NCBI GenBank assembly: GCA_964645835.1
Contig: CAZYDG010000061.1
Span: 1 to 64,000 of the forward strand
DNA from: CAZBME01 sp964645835
Lineage (GTDB): Bacteria; Desulfobacterota; Syntrophia; Syntrophales; UBA8958
Length of the DNA stretch: 64,000 nt
Reading direction: 5' to 3'
Under the pieces are notes generated by a model, which saw only the letters and a program-made list of their open reading frames with translations, searched no databases and was not told the DNA's origin. The translations under genes were made by a program, and so were the position numbers. Below, piece by piece: positions 44,921 through 54,190 of this stretch. Positions within the stretch are counted from its first letter, which is position 1. Each line of letters begins with the position of its first letter.

Positions 44921-46465
44921 TTAAAATCTAAGTTCGAGGCCGATCGACCAGAGGGACCGGGTGTAGTCATAAAGCATAATATTGGAATTGGCTATCGTTC
45001 CCGTATATTGGATAATTGCGGTGGTATATCTGTTGAAGTTCCAGTTAAATCCAATAGTTCCTGTGTAAATTTTATCATCCCGAGCCGTGTTGTTAAAGAA
45101 TTCGTTATTATTTTTGTAGGGCGCAAAATTGATTTCGCCGCCCAATTGGAGATTGAGTTTTTGCCAAATGGGGTAAATGGCATTGATGGAGAATTTGTAG
45201 GAATTGTTGTCATAGTGGAATCCATCGGCGTTATCGATGCTGAATCCGATACGTGTATTGATAAGCCCGCCGTTTTGTAACAACCACATCCAACTCAGAT
45301 AGCTGTCTATACCGCAGGCGGTCATATCATCACCTGGATTGCCCACCGGGGCCGTCTTGAAATAATTCTTCTTGGCATAGCCCGCATAGGCCTCAATAAT
45401 ATGGTTCTGATTGGCCAGGAAACGCAAAAGAGGCCCGACAGTGAAGTTTTCCGAGTAACGCCTGTAGCCTCCACCGTTGTTTTCATAATCGCCGCGCTTT
45501 AAAACATAGGTATAATTCCCCGACAGATTGAAGGCAAAACGACTGAAGCCTAAACCGGCGGCCGCAGAAAAGGTGTTGCTCAAGACATCATATCGCGTGG
45601 AATTGTTTTCATTAACCCTGCTTGAGGCGGCATAGCCGGCGTTAAACAGCCATGGACCTGACAGGGTAGGTATATAATCGAGCCGCAGACCGGAGGTCAG
45701 GGCCAGACTCTGTTCCTTCCCGGAATCAGGGAGTCCGCTGAAGGTCTTGGGTTCAGCAAGCATGTTCGTATCGTATTGCCCCATGACGCTTGCCACTATG
45801 CGCAAGGGGCGCTGAAGAAAACTTTGTTCCTCGACAATATCCTGGTAGCGCCGTGCAAAAGAGGCCAAATCCGATTGGGGATCCTGTGTGATGGCAGCCT
45901 GGAAACGATCTTTTGCTTTACCGAATTTCCGCCCGGACATGAGGGCAATGCCGATTTGGAAATCCGCTGCCTGGGTATAGCTTGTTTCCAGTTTTTTTGA
46001 TTTTTCAAACATGGCGATCGCATCGTCGTATCTGCCCTGTTTTGAAAGAATCATTCCCTTTAAAAAAGCCGCCTTTGCCGGAGCGACGCCAATCTTTTCC
46101 GCCGTGACCACCCATTTCATGGCTTCATCATACTTTTCGATCTGAAACAGGACATCGGCAAGTTCCAGCGTAGCTTCCTTGATTGCCGGCCGAAGATTGA
46201 CAGCATCCTGGAACTGTTTTAGGGCGCTTTGAATATCATTGGTTTGCTTGTAGGCAAGGCCCAGAAAGAAAGCGGCGGCAGATGAAGACTTGTCCTGCTC
46301 GCGTACTTTTGTAAGAATATCTATGGCCTCTTCATAGTTTTCCTGCTGATAGAGCTTGATTGCGGTTTCAAGAGAGGTCGTTGTTTGACACCAACCGGAG
46401 GGTGTCAGCGTCCACCATCCGATAAGGGAAGCAATGAATACAAAAGTTAAAATTTTTATATTCAT
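44921..46465 (-). CDS. TPR plus outer-membrane beta-barrel protein
   Basis: 514 residues from ATG 46465 (TTGAGGA upstream; the frame can be extended to a TTG at 46477). A signal peptide ends near residue 27 (PSGWCQ). Six or so TPR motifs (about 30-220; for example ALKQFQDAVNLRPAIKEAT) are joined to a 290-residue barrel with alternating aromatic strands, ending in GLELRF with a C-terminal Phe, the usual signal for BAM insertion. The order periplasmic TPR then barrel resembles Slam (DUF560) and PgaA-type exporters. It is first in the operon, 11 bases before the giant protein. Confidence 0.82.
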   Translation of the reverse strand: MNIKILTFVFIASLIGWWTLTPSGWCQTTTSLETAIKLYQQENYEEAIDILTKVREQDKSSSAAAFFLGLAYKQTNDIQSALKQFQDAVNLRPAIKEATLELADVLFQIEKYDEAMKWVVTAEKIGVAPAKAAFLKGMILSKQGRYDDAIAMFEKSKKLETSYTQAADFQIGIALMSGRKFGKAKDRFQAAITQDPQSDLASFARRYQDIVEEQSFLQRPLRIVASVMGQYDTNMLAEPKTFSGLPDSGKEQSLALTSGLRLDYIPTLSGPWLFNAGYAASSRVNENNSTRYDVLSNTFSAAAGLGFSRFAFNLSGNYTYVLKRGDYENNGGGYRRYSENFTVGPLLRFLANQNHIIEAYAGYAKKNYFKTAPVGNPGDDMTACGIDSYLSWMWLLQNGGLINTRIGFSIDNADGFHYDNNSYKFSINAIYPIWQKLNLQLGGEINFAPYKNNNEFFNNTARDDKIYTGTIGFNWNFNRYTTAIIQYTGTIANSNIMLYDYTRSLWSIGLELRF

Positions 46466-46477
46466 GTTTATCCTCAA

Positions 46478-46856
46478 GAAAGTCGTCCCATGCGAATACC
46501 TGCAAATTGTCGAAAACCGCCGGAAAGTTTGGTTTTCTTCTCACAGAGAAACTTTTACCTGAGCCAGTGCACACTTCTCTATTTCGATGAAATCTATTTC
46601 GGAAAGGAGTGTTTATAAATTCAAATCGAATGTATTAATAAAAACATAAATCACTTGAATTTCAATATTGAATTTTAGACGAAATAATATGGATATAAAT
46701 TAAGTATATGAATTGATTAGATGCAACCAATGCTCGGGGCAGGACTATGTTAGTCAAGTCGAGTATGCTTCATTTCTCTTGAAATATAACAGGTCATGCT
46801 ATACCATGCATACATCAAATCTGTATGACAATCTGAATTTCAAGAGGATGCTGATT
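46478..46856. other. Intergenic regulatory region
   Basis: About 380 AT-rich bases between the divergent TPR/barrel operon and the small-protein gene at 46857. It contains a perfect 12-bp palindrome TTCAATATTGAA at 46661-46672 that could be an operator. No gene was recognised; an upstream frame extension to 46713 has no ribosome binding site. Confidence 0.4.
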
Positions 46857-47039
46857 ATGGCAACGATTATGCCCGAGGGAGAAAATATTCAAAGGGCCAT
46901 TAAGTGGATCTCAATGAGTATCGAAGAAGATGCAACCCAGTCTATTGCCAAACTGGTCGAAAAGGCTGTTTTCAAATTTGATCTGTCTCCTGTGGATTCG
47001 GAATTTCTGATCGGATTTTTCCGCAAGCGCAAGGCGTAA
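46857..47039 (+). CDS. Small conserved-looking protein, 60 residues
   Basis: ATG 46857 has AAGAGG nine bases upstream. The product is a small helical protein (ENIQRAIKWISMSIEED, then SIAKLVEKAVFKFDLSP) ending in FRKRKA. It has no signal peptide. I do not recognise a family, though this size and helix pattern are seen in short proteins of syntrophic Deltaproteobacteria. It ends 55 bases before the HIBCH-like gene, on the same strand, so it may be co-transcribed. Confidence 0.6.
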   Translation: MATIMPEGENIQRAIKWISMSIEEDATQSIAKLVEKAVFKFDLSPVDSEFLIGFFRKRKA

Positions 47040-47094
47040 AAGCAGTACCACTGAAAATGCCGGTACTTCCTTTCTTCCGGATTCGGACTGTCAT

Positions 47095-48150
47095 ATGAAT
47101 GCCGACAAAGACTTTCGTTCCGTAATCTTACAGCGCCATGCGGCAATGCTGTCCATTATCCTCAACCGGCCGCATGCTATAAACAGCCTCAATAACGAAA
47201 TGGTATGTCTCATTGCTAAGGGCTTGAAAGAGGCATTTGCAGATGAAACATGCAGGTTCGTCATGTTTACCGGGGCCGGAACGAAAGGGTTCTGCGCAGG
47301 TGGGGATATCCAGGAATTGGCACGCGCCGCAAAGGCAAACGACCAGGAATTGCTGAAGCGCTTTTTTGAAGAAGAGTTCAGCATGGACCTGATGATTCAT
47401 GAAGCGCCGAAACCCGTAGTTGTAATAGCCGACGGTGTGACAATGGGTGGCGGTCTCGGCATTGCGGCCGGTGCGGATATCATCATCGCCACGGAAAGAT
47501 CACGCATGGCCATGCCGGAATCGAGAATCGGTTTTTTCCCGGATGTAGGTTCAACAGGCTGGCTGTTCCGGCGCTGCCGTAAAGGATATCCTGAATATCT
47601 GGCGCTGACGGGTTATTACATGACGGGAAGCGAATGTGTGCGCCTCGGATTGGCAACGCACCTTGTCGACTCCGGCAGAGTTCCGGAGATAGTCAGCATA
47701 CTTCAGTCGTTCAAACCTGCGGCGGCGGGCAATGACGGCCTGTTGGCAGAGATATTGAACAAACTCGACGAATTCATCATTCGGGATATCCCGCAAAACA
47801 AGGCTATGGATGAGTGGGTGGCTGAATACTTTGCCGGTAAATCATCCCTCAATGACATCCTGGTTCCCTTGATGCAATGCAGTACTGAAAAAAATCTCTG
47901 CGACGAAGTCTTCGCGAGCATTTCAGAACGGTCTCCGACCTCACTCAGCGCTACCCTGAAGTTGCTTCGTTACAATGAGGGGAAGCCTATGAAGGAGGTG
48001 TTCGCAAAAGAGCTGAAAGCAGCTCTTTTTTTAACCCGGTATCCTGATTTTGCGGAAGGAGTCCGGGCGCGCCTCATCGACAAGGACGACAAGCCGCGGT
48101 GGCAACCGGAAAGGCTCGAACTGGTCGATCCCGATAGTCTCGATTTTTAA
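47095..48150 (+). CDS. Enoyl-CoA hydratase/isomerase family, 3-hydroxyisobutyryl-CoA hydrolase-like
   Basis: 351 residues, longer than simple crotonases (about 260) and matching the HIBCH subfamily. The oxyanion-hole segments are GAGTKGFCAGGDI (about 60-72) and DGVTMGGGLGIAAG. The HIBCH-type MPESRIGFFPDVG motif supplies Glu and Asp. The C-terminal helical part has the LSATLKLLR motif. It probably cleaves or hydrates a branched or hydroxy acyl-CoA, linking valine or fatty-acid breakdown. It converges on the sigma-54 regulator gene, 16 bases away. Confidence 0.9.
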   Translation: MNADKDFRSVILQRHAAMLSIILNRPHAINSLNNEMVCLIAKGLKEAFADETCRFVMFTGAGTKGFCAGGDIQELARAAKANDQELLKRFFEEEFSMDLMIHEAPKPVVVIADGVTMGGGLGIAAGADIIIATERSRMAMPESRIGFFPDVGSTGWLFRRCRKGYPEYLALTGYYMTGSECVRLGLATHLVDSGRVPEIVSILQSFKPAAAGNDGLLAEILNKLDEFIIRDIPQNKAMDEWVAEYFAGKSSLNDILVPLMQCSTEKNLCDEVFASISERSPTSLSATLKLLRYNEGKPMKEVFAKELKAALFLTRYPDFAEGVRARLIDKDDKPRWQPERLELVDPDSLDF

Positions 48151-48166
48151 TTTGGCTGATCAAAGA

Positions 48167-50209
48167 TTAAAATGATGCCGTCAACTGATATTTTTCCAGT
48201 TTGCGGTAGAGTGTGCTCCGTGAAATATTGAGTTTTTCCGCAATCTTGTTTTTTTTCATCTTCATTCGAATCATTTGCATTATCATTGCTTTTTCCGTTT
48301 CCTCACCGGATTCCATCTGCACGATTGAACCCCATGGAGCAGGCGGCTCAATTATTTCACGTGGAATGATGTCCGCTGTGAGTTCATGGGTTTGGACAAC
48401 ATTCATCATCCGTTCAATGACGTTTTGCAACTCCCGGACATTGCCGGGCCAGGCGTAATTCATCAGGATGTCGATAACCAGAGGATCGATCTTATTGATT
48501 CTTTTCCCCATGGCGTTGCCATATTTCTTGACGAAGACCTCGGTAAGGAGGGAAATATCTCCCCTCCGTTCGCTCAGGGGCACCATGTGGATGGCAAAGA
48601 CATTCAAACGATAATAGAGATCTTCCCGGAAGTTGCCGCGGCGGACCTCTTCCTGCAGGTCCTTGTTTGTGGCGGCGACAATGCGCACATTTACGGGCCG
48701 CACTCTTGTGCCGCCGATACGGGTTACTGTTCTTTCCTCAATGACCCTCAGGAGCGCCGTTTGAAACTCAAGGGGAGTTTCTGCGATTTCATCGAGAAAG
48801 ATGGTGCCGCCATCGGCAAGTTCGAATTTTCCCTGACTGCCTCCCCGCCGGGAGCCGGTAAACGCCCCTTCCGAATAGCCGAAGAGTTCGCTTAAAATCA
48901 GGTCTCTTGGGATGGCACCGCAGTTGATAGCCACATAAGGCCCGTTCCTCCGGTCGCCGCCGTTGTGGATTGCCTGGGCAAAGATGTCTTTGCCTGTCCC
49001 GCTTTTGCCGAGAAGCAAGACATTGGAGTTGCTTTGCGATACCATCCGGGCCTGCTCAACCGTCCTCAAGAATTTGATATCCTGACCCTGGATATCATTA
49101 AAATGAAACTTAGCTTTTGCTCCGATCATCTTGGTGACCAGTGTTTTCAGCCGGTTTATTTCGTTCATGATCAGGATTTTTCCGATGGTAAGTCCTTTTG
49201 GAGAGAAAATGGGATTTATGGTGAGGGCATAATCATTGCTGCCCGTTTTTGAAAAGATCCGTACTTCGACGTCGGTGGCCGCTTGATTCTGCTCAATGAT
49301 ATCGAGAAAATGGCGATTCCTCATGCCGAAAAGTCTCTGGATCGGTTCGCCTTCAATGCGATCTTTGGTAAGATAAAGGAGCTTTCGCGCATTATCGTTG
49401 AGCAGGGTGATGCAGCCCTTGTTATCGATGGTGATAAGGGCCTCGGGGATGGAGCCGATGACGGTCTTTTGAAAACTGAAGGCCAGTTCGTTTTCAGCGA
49501 AGGCTTCCCGGATGCGGAGCTCATTTTCAATGGCGTGGGCGGCGGCGACGGTCATGCCGAGGGTGTGCGGGTTGGCGCGGTAGTATCGCCCCGTCAGGGA
49601 GATACCGCCGATGAATTCTCCCTGGGGGTTGAAAATGGGAGCTCCGGAGGCCGTTTCCTGGTGATAGTGCCTGTTGTAGTGCTGGCATCCGAATACCTGG
49701 ACCGGTTTCTTTAGAATCACGACCAGGCCCGAGGCGTTGGTCCCGGAATTGGCTTCATCCCACAAGGCGCCGGCGATGACGTTCGACTTCTGAAGCAGAC
49801 GCAATATGTCATGATCACCAATAATTTCCAGGATATAACCTTTCCGGTCAAACAGGCCGACAAGAAAACCGGACCCTTCCAGGAAACGGTAGAGATTTTT
49901 CATGAAAGGCCTGCTGATGGTAATAAAATCTTCATTTTGCGAGAGCAGGATGTCGAGGTTCTGGCCTGTGAGGACTTCGTGGACAGGCAACACGCCGGGG
50001 TCAAGACCCCTGTTCCTGCTCCGGACCCAGGATGCCAGGATGTCCGATGGGACAATGGATTCGTCCACCGTTCCCTGTCCATTTATGAATTTCTTCCATT
50101 CAGCCAGAATCTTATTAAATTCATCCTCATAATACTCCCTTCCCATAAGCTTAGGACTGCTCGGGATGCCTGCATTCCGCCTGGGGTCATGTGAAAGCTG
50201 GTCCATCAT
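48167..50209 (-). CDS. Sigma-54-dependent activator, AcoR type
   Basis: 680 residues. An N-terminal GAF-like sensor (about 60-230) and a PAS domain (about 240-350) precede a AAA+ sigma-54 interaction domain (about 375-610) with Walker A GKSGTGKDIFAQAIH. The sigma-54 contact loop reads GAFTGS rather than GAFTGA. GGTIFLDEIAE is the Walker B. A Fis-type helix-turn-helix lies at the C-terminus (KIAEKLNISRSTLYRKLEKY). AcoR-type proteins sense a metabolite and switch on catabolic operons. It is divergent from the acyl-CoA ligase/dehydrogenase genes. Confidence 0.95.
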   Translation of the reverse strand: MMDQLSHDPRRNAGIPSSPKLMGREYYEDEFNKILAEWKKFINGQGTVDESIVPSDILASWVRSRNRGLDPGVLPVHEVLTGQNLDILLSQNEDFITISRPFMKNLYRFLEGSGFLVGLFDRKGYILEIIGDHDILRLLQKSNVIAGALWDEANSGTNASGLVVILKKPVQVFGCQHYNRHYHQETASGAPIFNPQGEFIGGISLTGRYYRANPHTLGMTVAAAHAIENELRIREAFAENELAFSFQKTVIGSIPEALITIDNKGCITLLNDNARKLLYLTKDRIEGEPIQRLFGMRNRHFLDIIEQNQAATDVEVRIFSKTGSNDYALTINPIFSPKGLTIGKILIMNEINRLKTLVTKMIGAKAKFHFNDIQGQDIKFLRTVEQARMVSQSNSNVLLLGKSGTGKDIFAQAIHNGGDRRNGPYVAINCGAIPRDLILSELFGYSEGAFTGSRRGGSQGKFELADGGTIFLDEIAETPLEFQTALLRVIEERTVTRIGGTRVRPVNVRIVAATNKDLQEEVRRGNFREDLYYRLNVFAIHMVPLSERRGDISLLTEVFVKKYGNAMGKRINKIDPLVIDILMNYAWPGNVRELQNVIERMMNVVQTHELTADIIPREIIEPPAPWGSIVQMESGEETEKAMIMQMIRMKMKKNKIAEKLNISRSTLYRKLEKYQLTASF

Positions 50210-50231
50210 TGTATCTCCGCTGATACAGTAA

Positions 50232-50272
50232 AGTGTTCCAAAAGTGTCCCAATTTGTTTCTCAAATGGGACA
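50232..50272. promoter_or_regulatory. Probable activator-binding site (UAS)
   Basis: TGTCCCA (50245-50251) and TGGGACA (50266-50272) form an inverted repeat with 14 bases between. A related direct copy AGTGTTCCAAA lies just before at 50233-50243. The site sits about 100-140 bases upstream of the -24/-12 promoter, the usual distance for a sigma-54 activator, in the shared divergent region. Confidence 0.6.
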
Positions 50273-50368
50273 TCTTTTGAATCATATCTTAAGAAAAATT
50301 GCGAGAAAAATATGTCATATCCTCCGAATAGTATTTAATATTATTAACTTATGAATTTATGAAGTTTA

Positions 50369-50384
50369 TGGCATGAATAGTGCC
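50369..50384 (+). promoter_or_regulatory. Sigma-54 (-24/-12) promoter
   Basis: TGGCATGAATAGTGCC matches the TGGCAYR-N4-TTGCW pattern, with GG (50370-50371) and GC (50382-50383) at the correct 12-base spacing. A start site near 50395 would give a 65-base leader before the ligase gene. Its flanks (ATGGCA/TGCCAT) also form a small palindrome. Confidence 0.7.
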
Positions 50385-50461
50385 ATACGGGTATTTGTCT
50401 GTGATGGTTGTTCCCGTTTGTTTCATCGCATGGTTGAATATCTATAAGAAGGAGGTAATAC

Positions 50462-52126
50462 GTGTTGGAAACAAAACCCTGGCTGCAGAATTATGATTAT
50501 AATGTCCCGAAAACCATTCAATATCCAAAAATCCCGGTGCAGAATCTGGTCCATATCGCCGCTGCTACATACCCGCATAAGGCCTCAACAAGTTTCTACG
50601 GTTCGGAGATGACCTTCCGGCAGATCCGGTCCCAGATGTTGCGTATGGGCAATGCCCTGATAAAACTCGGCGTCAAGAAAGGAGATCGTGTCGGTATTGC
50701 CCTTCCCAACTGTCCCCAGTATGTAATTGCCTATTACGGCATCTTGTCGGCCGGGGCTGTCGTTGTGAATATGAACCCCCTGTATACCTTCGATGAGCTT
50801 AAATTCATGATGGAAAACTCCGGCCTGGAGACCCTGATCACCTTTGACGGCGCACTGCCAGTCATGCGTCCTCTGGTCAAGGCATTGGAACTGAAAAATG
50901 TTATTATCACCAAAGTGACGGATTATATTCAAGGGTTGCCCATCAGCACCGCCAAGAGTCTTGAACTGGATGAAGGCTGGTTGCATTTCTCGGAACTTCT
51001 TGCTGGTTGTACCGATGAAAGCATGCCCAAGATCGACGTCAACTCGGGAGATGCCGCTTTGATTCAGTTTACGGGTGGTACAACGGGTTTGCCGAAAGGG
51101 GCTCTGCTTACCCATTCAAATGTTGTGGCCGCCACATTTCAAGGCACCTTGTGGGGAAATTCCATTACGACTTTTGTTCCCCATGCCGAACGGTCAGTTA
51201 TCGGCGTGATCCCTTATTTTCACATTTACGGCAATACCTTCTCACTGAACTGGTCAATGCTCAATGCCGCGACTCAAATCCTCTTCCCACGATTTGAGAT
51301 TGAAGAGTTCCTGGCAATTCTTGCCAATTTCGAAAAGATCACCTATTTCCCCACAGTGCCGACAATGGTTATGGCCATCATCAGCCATCCAAAAGCTGCA
51401 GAACTTGATCTGGGCGCCCGCATCCGCCTGATTACAACGGGAGGCGCTCCAATGCCTTTTGAGCTTATTGCCAAAGTCAAAGACATGGGTATCTTCTTCG
51501 GTGAAGGCTGGGGTATGAGCGAAACGGGGTCTGTGGGTATCAGCACGCCCCTGCTTTGTCACAAGGTCGGCGCCATTGGATGTCCCGTTTCGGACAACCA
51601 GATCCGTCTCGTAGATGTTGAAACCGGCCTCAAAGATGTAAAACCGGGCGAACCGGGTGAAATTTTGCTCAAAGGTCCTTCGGTCATGCAGGGCTATTGG
51701 AACAATCCTGAGGAAACGGCCAACCAGCTCAAAGACGGCTGGCTCAGCACGGGAGACATCGCCCGGATGGATGAGGACGGCTATTTCTATATCGTGGACC
51801 GGAAGAAGGACATGATCATTGCCGGCGGTTTCAACATCTATCCGCGGGAGGTCGATGAGGTCCTGTTCCAACATCCAAAGATCGCCGAGGCCGTTTCTGC
51901 CGGTGTTCCGGATGCCTATCGCGGCGAGACCGTAAAGGCTTTCATTGTCCTTAAACCGGGTGAAGAAGCGACGGACAAAGAGATTATCGCTTTCTGCAAA
52001 GAAAAACTCGCCCCTTATAAAGTGCCGAAAATAATTGAATTCCGCACTGAGCTTCCGAAGTCGGCCGTGGGTAAGATACTGCGCAAGATTCTGCGGGAAG
52101 AGGAAATCGCCAAGAGCAAAAAGTAA
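50462..52126 (+). CDS. Acyl-CoA ligase (long-chain-fatty-acid-CoA ligase type)
   Basis: 554 residues, starting at GTG 50462 with AAGGAGG 6 bases upstream. AMP-forming ligase: P-loop FTGGTTGLPKGALLTHSN, GWGMSETGS, YFYIVDRKKDMIIAGGFNI in outline and the C-terminal lysine in PKSAVGKILRK. It activates a carboxylic acid to its CoA thioester using ATP. A medium or long-chain fatty acid is the likely substrate from its similarity to FadD. It is first of a two-gene unit with the acyl-CoA dehydrogenase. Confidence 0.93.
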   Translation: MLETKPWLQNYDYNVPKTIQYPKIPVQNLVHIAAATYPHKASTSFYGSEMTFRQIRSQMLRMGNALIKLGVKKGDRVGIALPNCPQYVIAYYGILSAGAVVVNMNPLYTFDELKFMMENSGLETLITFDGALPVMRPLVKALELKNVIITKVTDYIQGLPISTAKSLELDEGWLHFSELLAGCTDESMPKIDVNSGDAALIQFTGGTTGLPKGALLTHSNVVAATFQGTLWGNSITTFVPHAERSVIGVIPYFHIYGNTFSLNWSMLNAATQILFPRFEIEEFLAILANFEKITYFPTVPTMVMAIISHPKAAELDLGARIRLITTGGAPMPFELIAKVKDMGIFFGEGWGMSETGSVGISTPLLCHKVGAIGCPVSDNQIRLVDVETGLKDVKPGEPGEILLKGPSVMQGYWNNPEETANQLKDGWLSTGDIARMDEDGYFYIVDRKKDMIIAGGFNIYPREVDEVLFQHPKIAEAVSAGVPDAYRGETVKAFIVLKPGEEATDKEIIAFCKEKLAPYKVPKIIEFRTELPKSAVGKILRKILREEEIAKSKK

Positions 52127-52182
52127 TCAAGATTGTTATTGGACGGTGGGATATGGTCAGAAATTAAAAGGAGGATATTTTT

Positions 52183-54045
52183 ATGTCGTTAAATCCATTG
52201 GTAGATTCACGTGATGTAAGGTTTGTATTGTTTGAGATGCTGGGGCTTGACAAGATCAGCCGCTTTGAAGCCTTTGAAGGCCTGGATCGGGACGTTTTCG
52301 AGGACACGCTTAATCTCGCCGAGAAAATTGCGATGGACCAGTTCTATTCAACCTATGCCGAGGGGGATAAGATCGGTTTGAAATTCAATCCCGATACCAA
52401 CGAAGTCAAGGTTCCCGAATCCTTTCACAAGGGGTTCAATGCCTATACGGAGGCGGGTTTCCATGTCCTGTCCTTTCCCCAGGACGAAGGCGGCATGGGG
52501 ATGCCTACGGCCCTGTCTTTTTCCGCTCAAGAATATTTCAATGCCGGCAACACGTCATTGGGGATGTATTGCTCGTCCCTGACGGGTACGGCGCATTTAT
52601 TGATCGCCCAGGGCTCCGAAGAAATCAAGAAGATGTTTCTGGGGCCTATGATTTCCGGTGAATGGGGCGGGACCATGTGCCTTACCGAACCGAGCGCCGG
52701 GTCTGATGTGGGCGCCCTTAAGTCGAAGGCCGTCAGGCAGGCTGACGGCACGTATCTGATTTCTGGGCAGAAGATATTCATCAGCAATGGTGAACACGAT
52801 ATGTGTACAAATATCATTCATCCCGTTTTGGCCAGAATCGAAGGAGATCCTCCGGGAACAAAAGGCATTTCCATCTTCATCGTGCCGAAATTCCTGGTCA
52901 ATCCCGACGGATCTCTTGGTGCGCGCAATGATATGGCCTGCACCGGCGTGGAGCACAAGATGGGCTTGAAGGCTAATGCCACATCGACTTTGAATTTCGG
53001 TGAAAATGGCAAGTGCGTAGGATACCTGCTGGGCAAGGAACGGGAAGGCATGAAGATCATGTTCCAACTCATGAACGAGGCCCGTACATTTACGGGATTA
53101 CAGTCGCTGGCCGTCTCCAGCGCCGCTTACATGCACGCCGTTACCTATGCCAGGACCAGGGTTCAGGGCGAGATACTTCCCGGAATGCCGAAGGTTCCCA
53201 TCATTGAACATACGGATGTCAAGCGTATGCTGCTCTATATGAAGAGCATGGTGGAAGGCATGCGGATGTTGACCTACTATTTATGCTACAACCAGGATGT
53301 TATGCATGCCTCGAAAGACGCCGCAGAGTGTGAAGAAGCCACGGCCTTTGTTGAACTGCTGACACCCATCGCCAAGGCGGGTAATTCGGACGCCGGCTGG
53401 CTCGTCACTGCTGAGGCCATTCAGGTCTATGGCGGTTACGGCTATTGCCAGGAATACCCCGTTGAACAATACGCCCGTGATGTGAAGGTCTTCTCCGTAT
53501 ATGAAGGAACCAATGCCATTCAGTCCCTCGATCTGACCATGCGGAAGATTTTGATGAATCCAAATTACCGCAATTACACGGTCTTCAAAAACCGTCTTGC
53601 AGCGACGGCGGCAAAAGCCAGGGGTATTGTTGATGAGAAATACATTGCGCCTGTGGAACTGGGCCTGCAGAAGCTCGATGAAGTCATCGAAACGATGAAG
53701 GCCCAGCTTGCGGGACAGAAGATATTTGCCATCTTTGCCAACGCAACGATGCTGCAACAATCCATTTTCATGCTGGTTTTGGCCTGGCTGCATCTTGAGA
53801 GCCTGACCATTACCATTCCCAAGAGAAATGCCCTTGTAGGAGACCTGAAAGGAGCGGAACGCAACAAGTTCCTGGCCGATAACCAGGAGGCCGCCTACTA
53901 TGCGGGACGTGTCTTGTCATCGCAGTTCTACATCGCAGCGGAATTTCCCAAATTCTTCGGAAAGATCGGCTGTATCGTAAACAATGATGCAGCACCGATC
54001 GTGGCCACGTCCGACATCTTTACTGGCGCCCTTCGCGGTGAATAG
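52183..54045 (+). CDS. Acyl-CoA dehydrogenase, large (about 600-residue) type
   Basis: 620 residues. FAD-dependent oxidation of acyl-CoA to enoyl-CoA. Motifs include CLTEPSAGSDVGALKSKA, the QVYGGYGYCQEYPVEQYARD segment split near 425-445, and the catalytic Glu in VYEGTNAIQ (about 450). An extra N-terminal part (to about 60) and C-terminal domain (about 470-620) place it with the FadE/DmdC-like long group. AAGGAGG precedes the ATG by about 8 bases. A strong hairpin follows the stop. With the ligase it forms the start of a beta-oxidation route. Confidence 0.94.
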   Translation: MSLNPLVDSRDVRFVLFEMLGLDKISRFEAFEGLDRDVFEDTLNLAEKIAMDQFYSTYAEGDKIGLKFNPDTNEVKVPESFHKGFNAYTEAGFHVLSFPQDEGGMGMPTALSFSAQEYFNAGNTSLGMYCSSLTGTAHLLIAQGSEEIKKMFLGPMISGEWGGTMCLTEPSAGSDVGALKSKAVRQADGTYLISGQKIFISNGEHDMCTNIIHPVLARIEGDPPGTKGISIFIVPKFLVNPDGSLGARNDMACTGVEHKMGLKANATSTLNFGENGKCVGYLLGKEREGMKIMFQLMNEARTFTGLQSLAVSSAAYMHAVTYARTRVQGEILPGMPKVPIIEHTDVKRMLLYMKSMVEGMRMLTYYLCYNQDVMHASKDAAECEEATAFVELLTPIAKAGNSDAGWLVTAEAIQVYGGYGYCQEYPVEQYARDVKVFSVYEGTNAIQSLDLTMRKILMNPNYRNYTVFKNRLAATAAKARGIVDEKYIAPVELGLQKLDEVIETMKAQLAGQKIFAIFANATMLQQSIFMLVLAWLHLESLTITIPKRNALVGDLKGAERNKFLADNQEAAYYAGRVLSSQFYIAAEFPKFFGKIGCIVNNDAAPIVATSDIFTGALRGE

Positions 54046-54077
54046 CTCAAGATTATCCTGATTGTGAATCAGAATTC

Positions 54078-54116
54078 TCAGTTCCCACTTTCCCGGCCCG
54101 GGAAGGTGGGAACTGA
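54078..54116 (+). terminator. Hairpin after the acyl-CoA dehydrogenase gene
   Basis: An 18-bp stem with one mismatch: CAGTTCCCACTTTCCCGG pairs with CCGGGAAGGTGGGAACTG with almost no loop. It starts 33 bases after the stop. There is no T run, so it may end transcription only partly, or protect the mRNA. Confidence 0.65.
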
Positions 54117-54159
54117 ATTAAGGGGGTGGCAATCTACCGAGAATACTTCACTAAAACCT

Positions 54160-54182
54160 CTGGATTCCCGTTTTCACGGGAA
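54160..54182. repeat. REP-like palindrome
   Basis: GGATTCCCGTTTTCACGGGAA followed by TGAC, the same unit as at 19374. It lies directly before the 132-bp tandem array. Confidence 0.6.
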
Positions 54183-54190
54183 TGACACCC

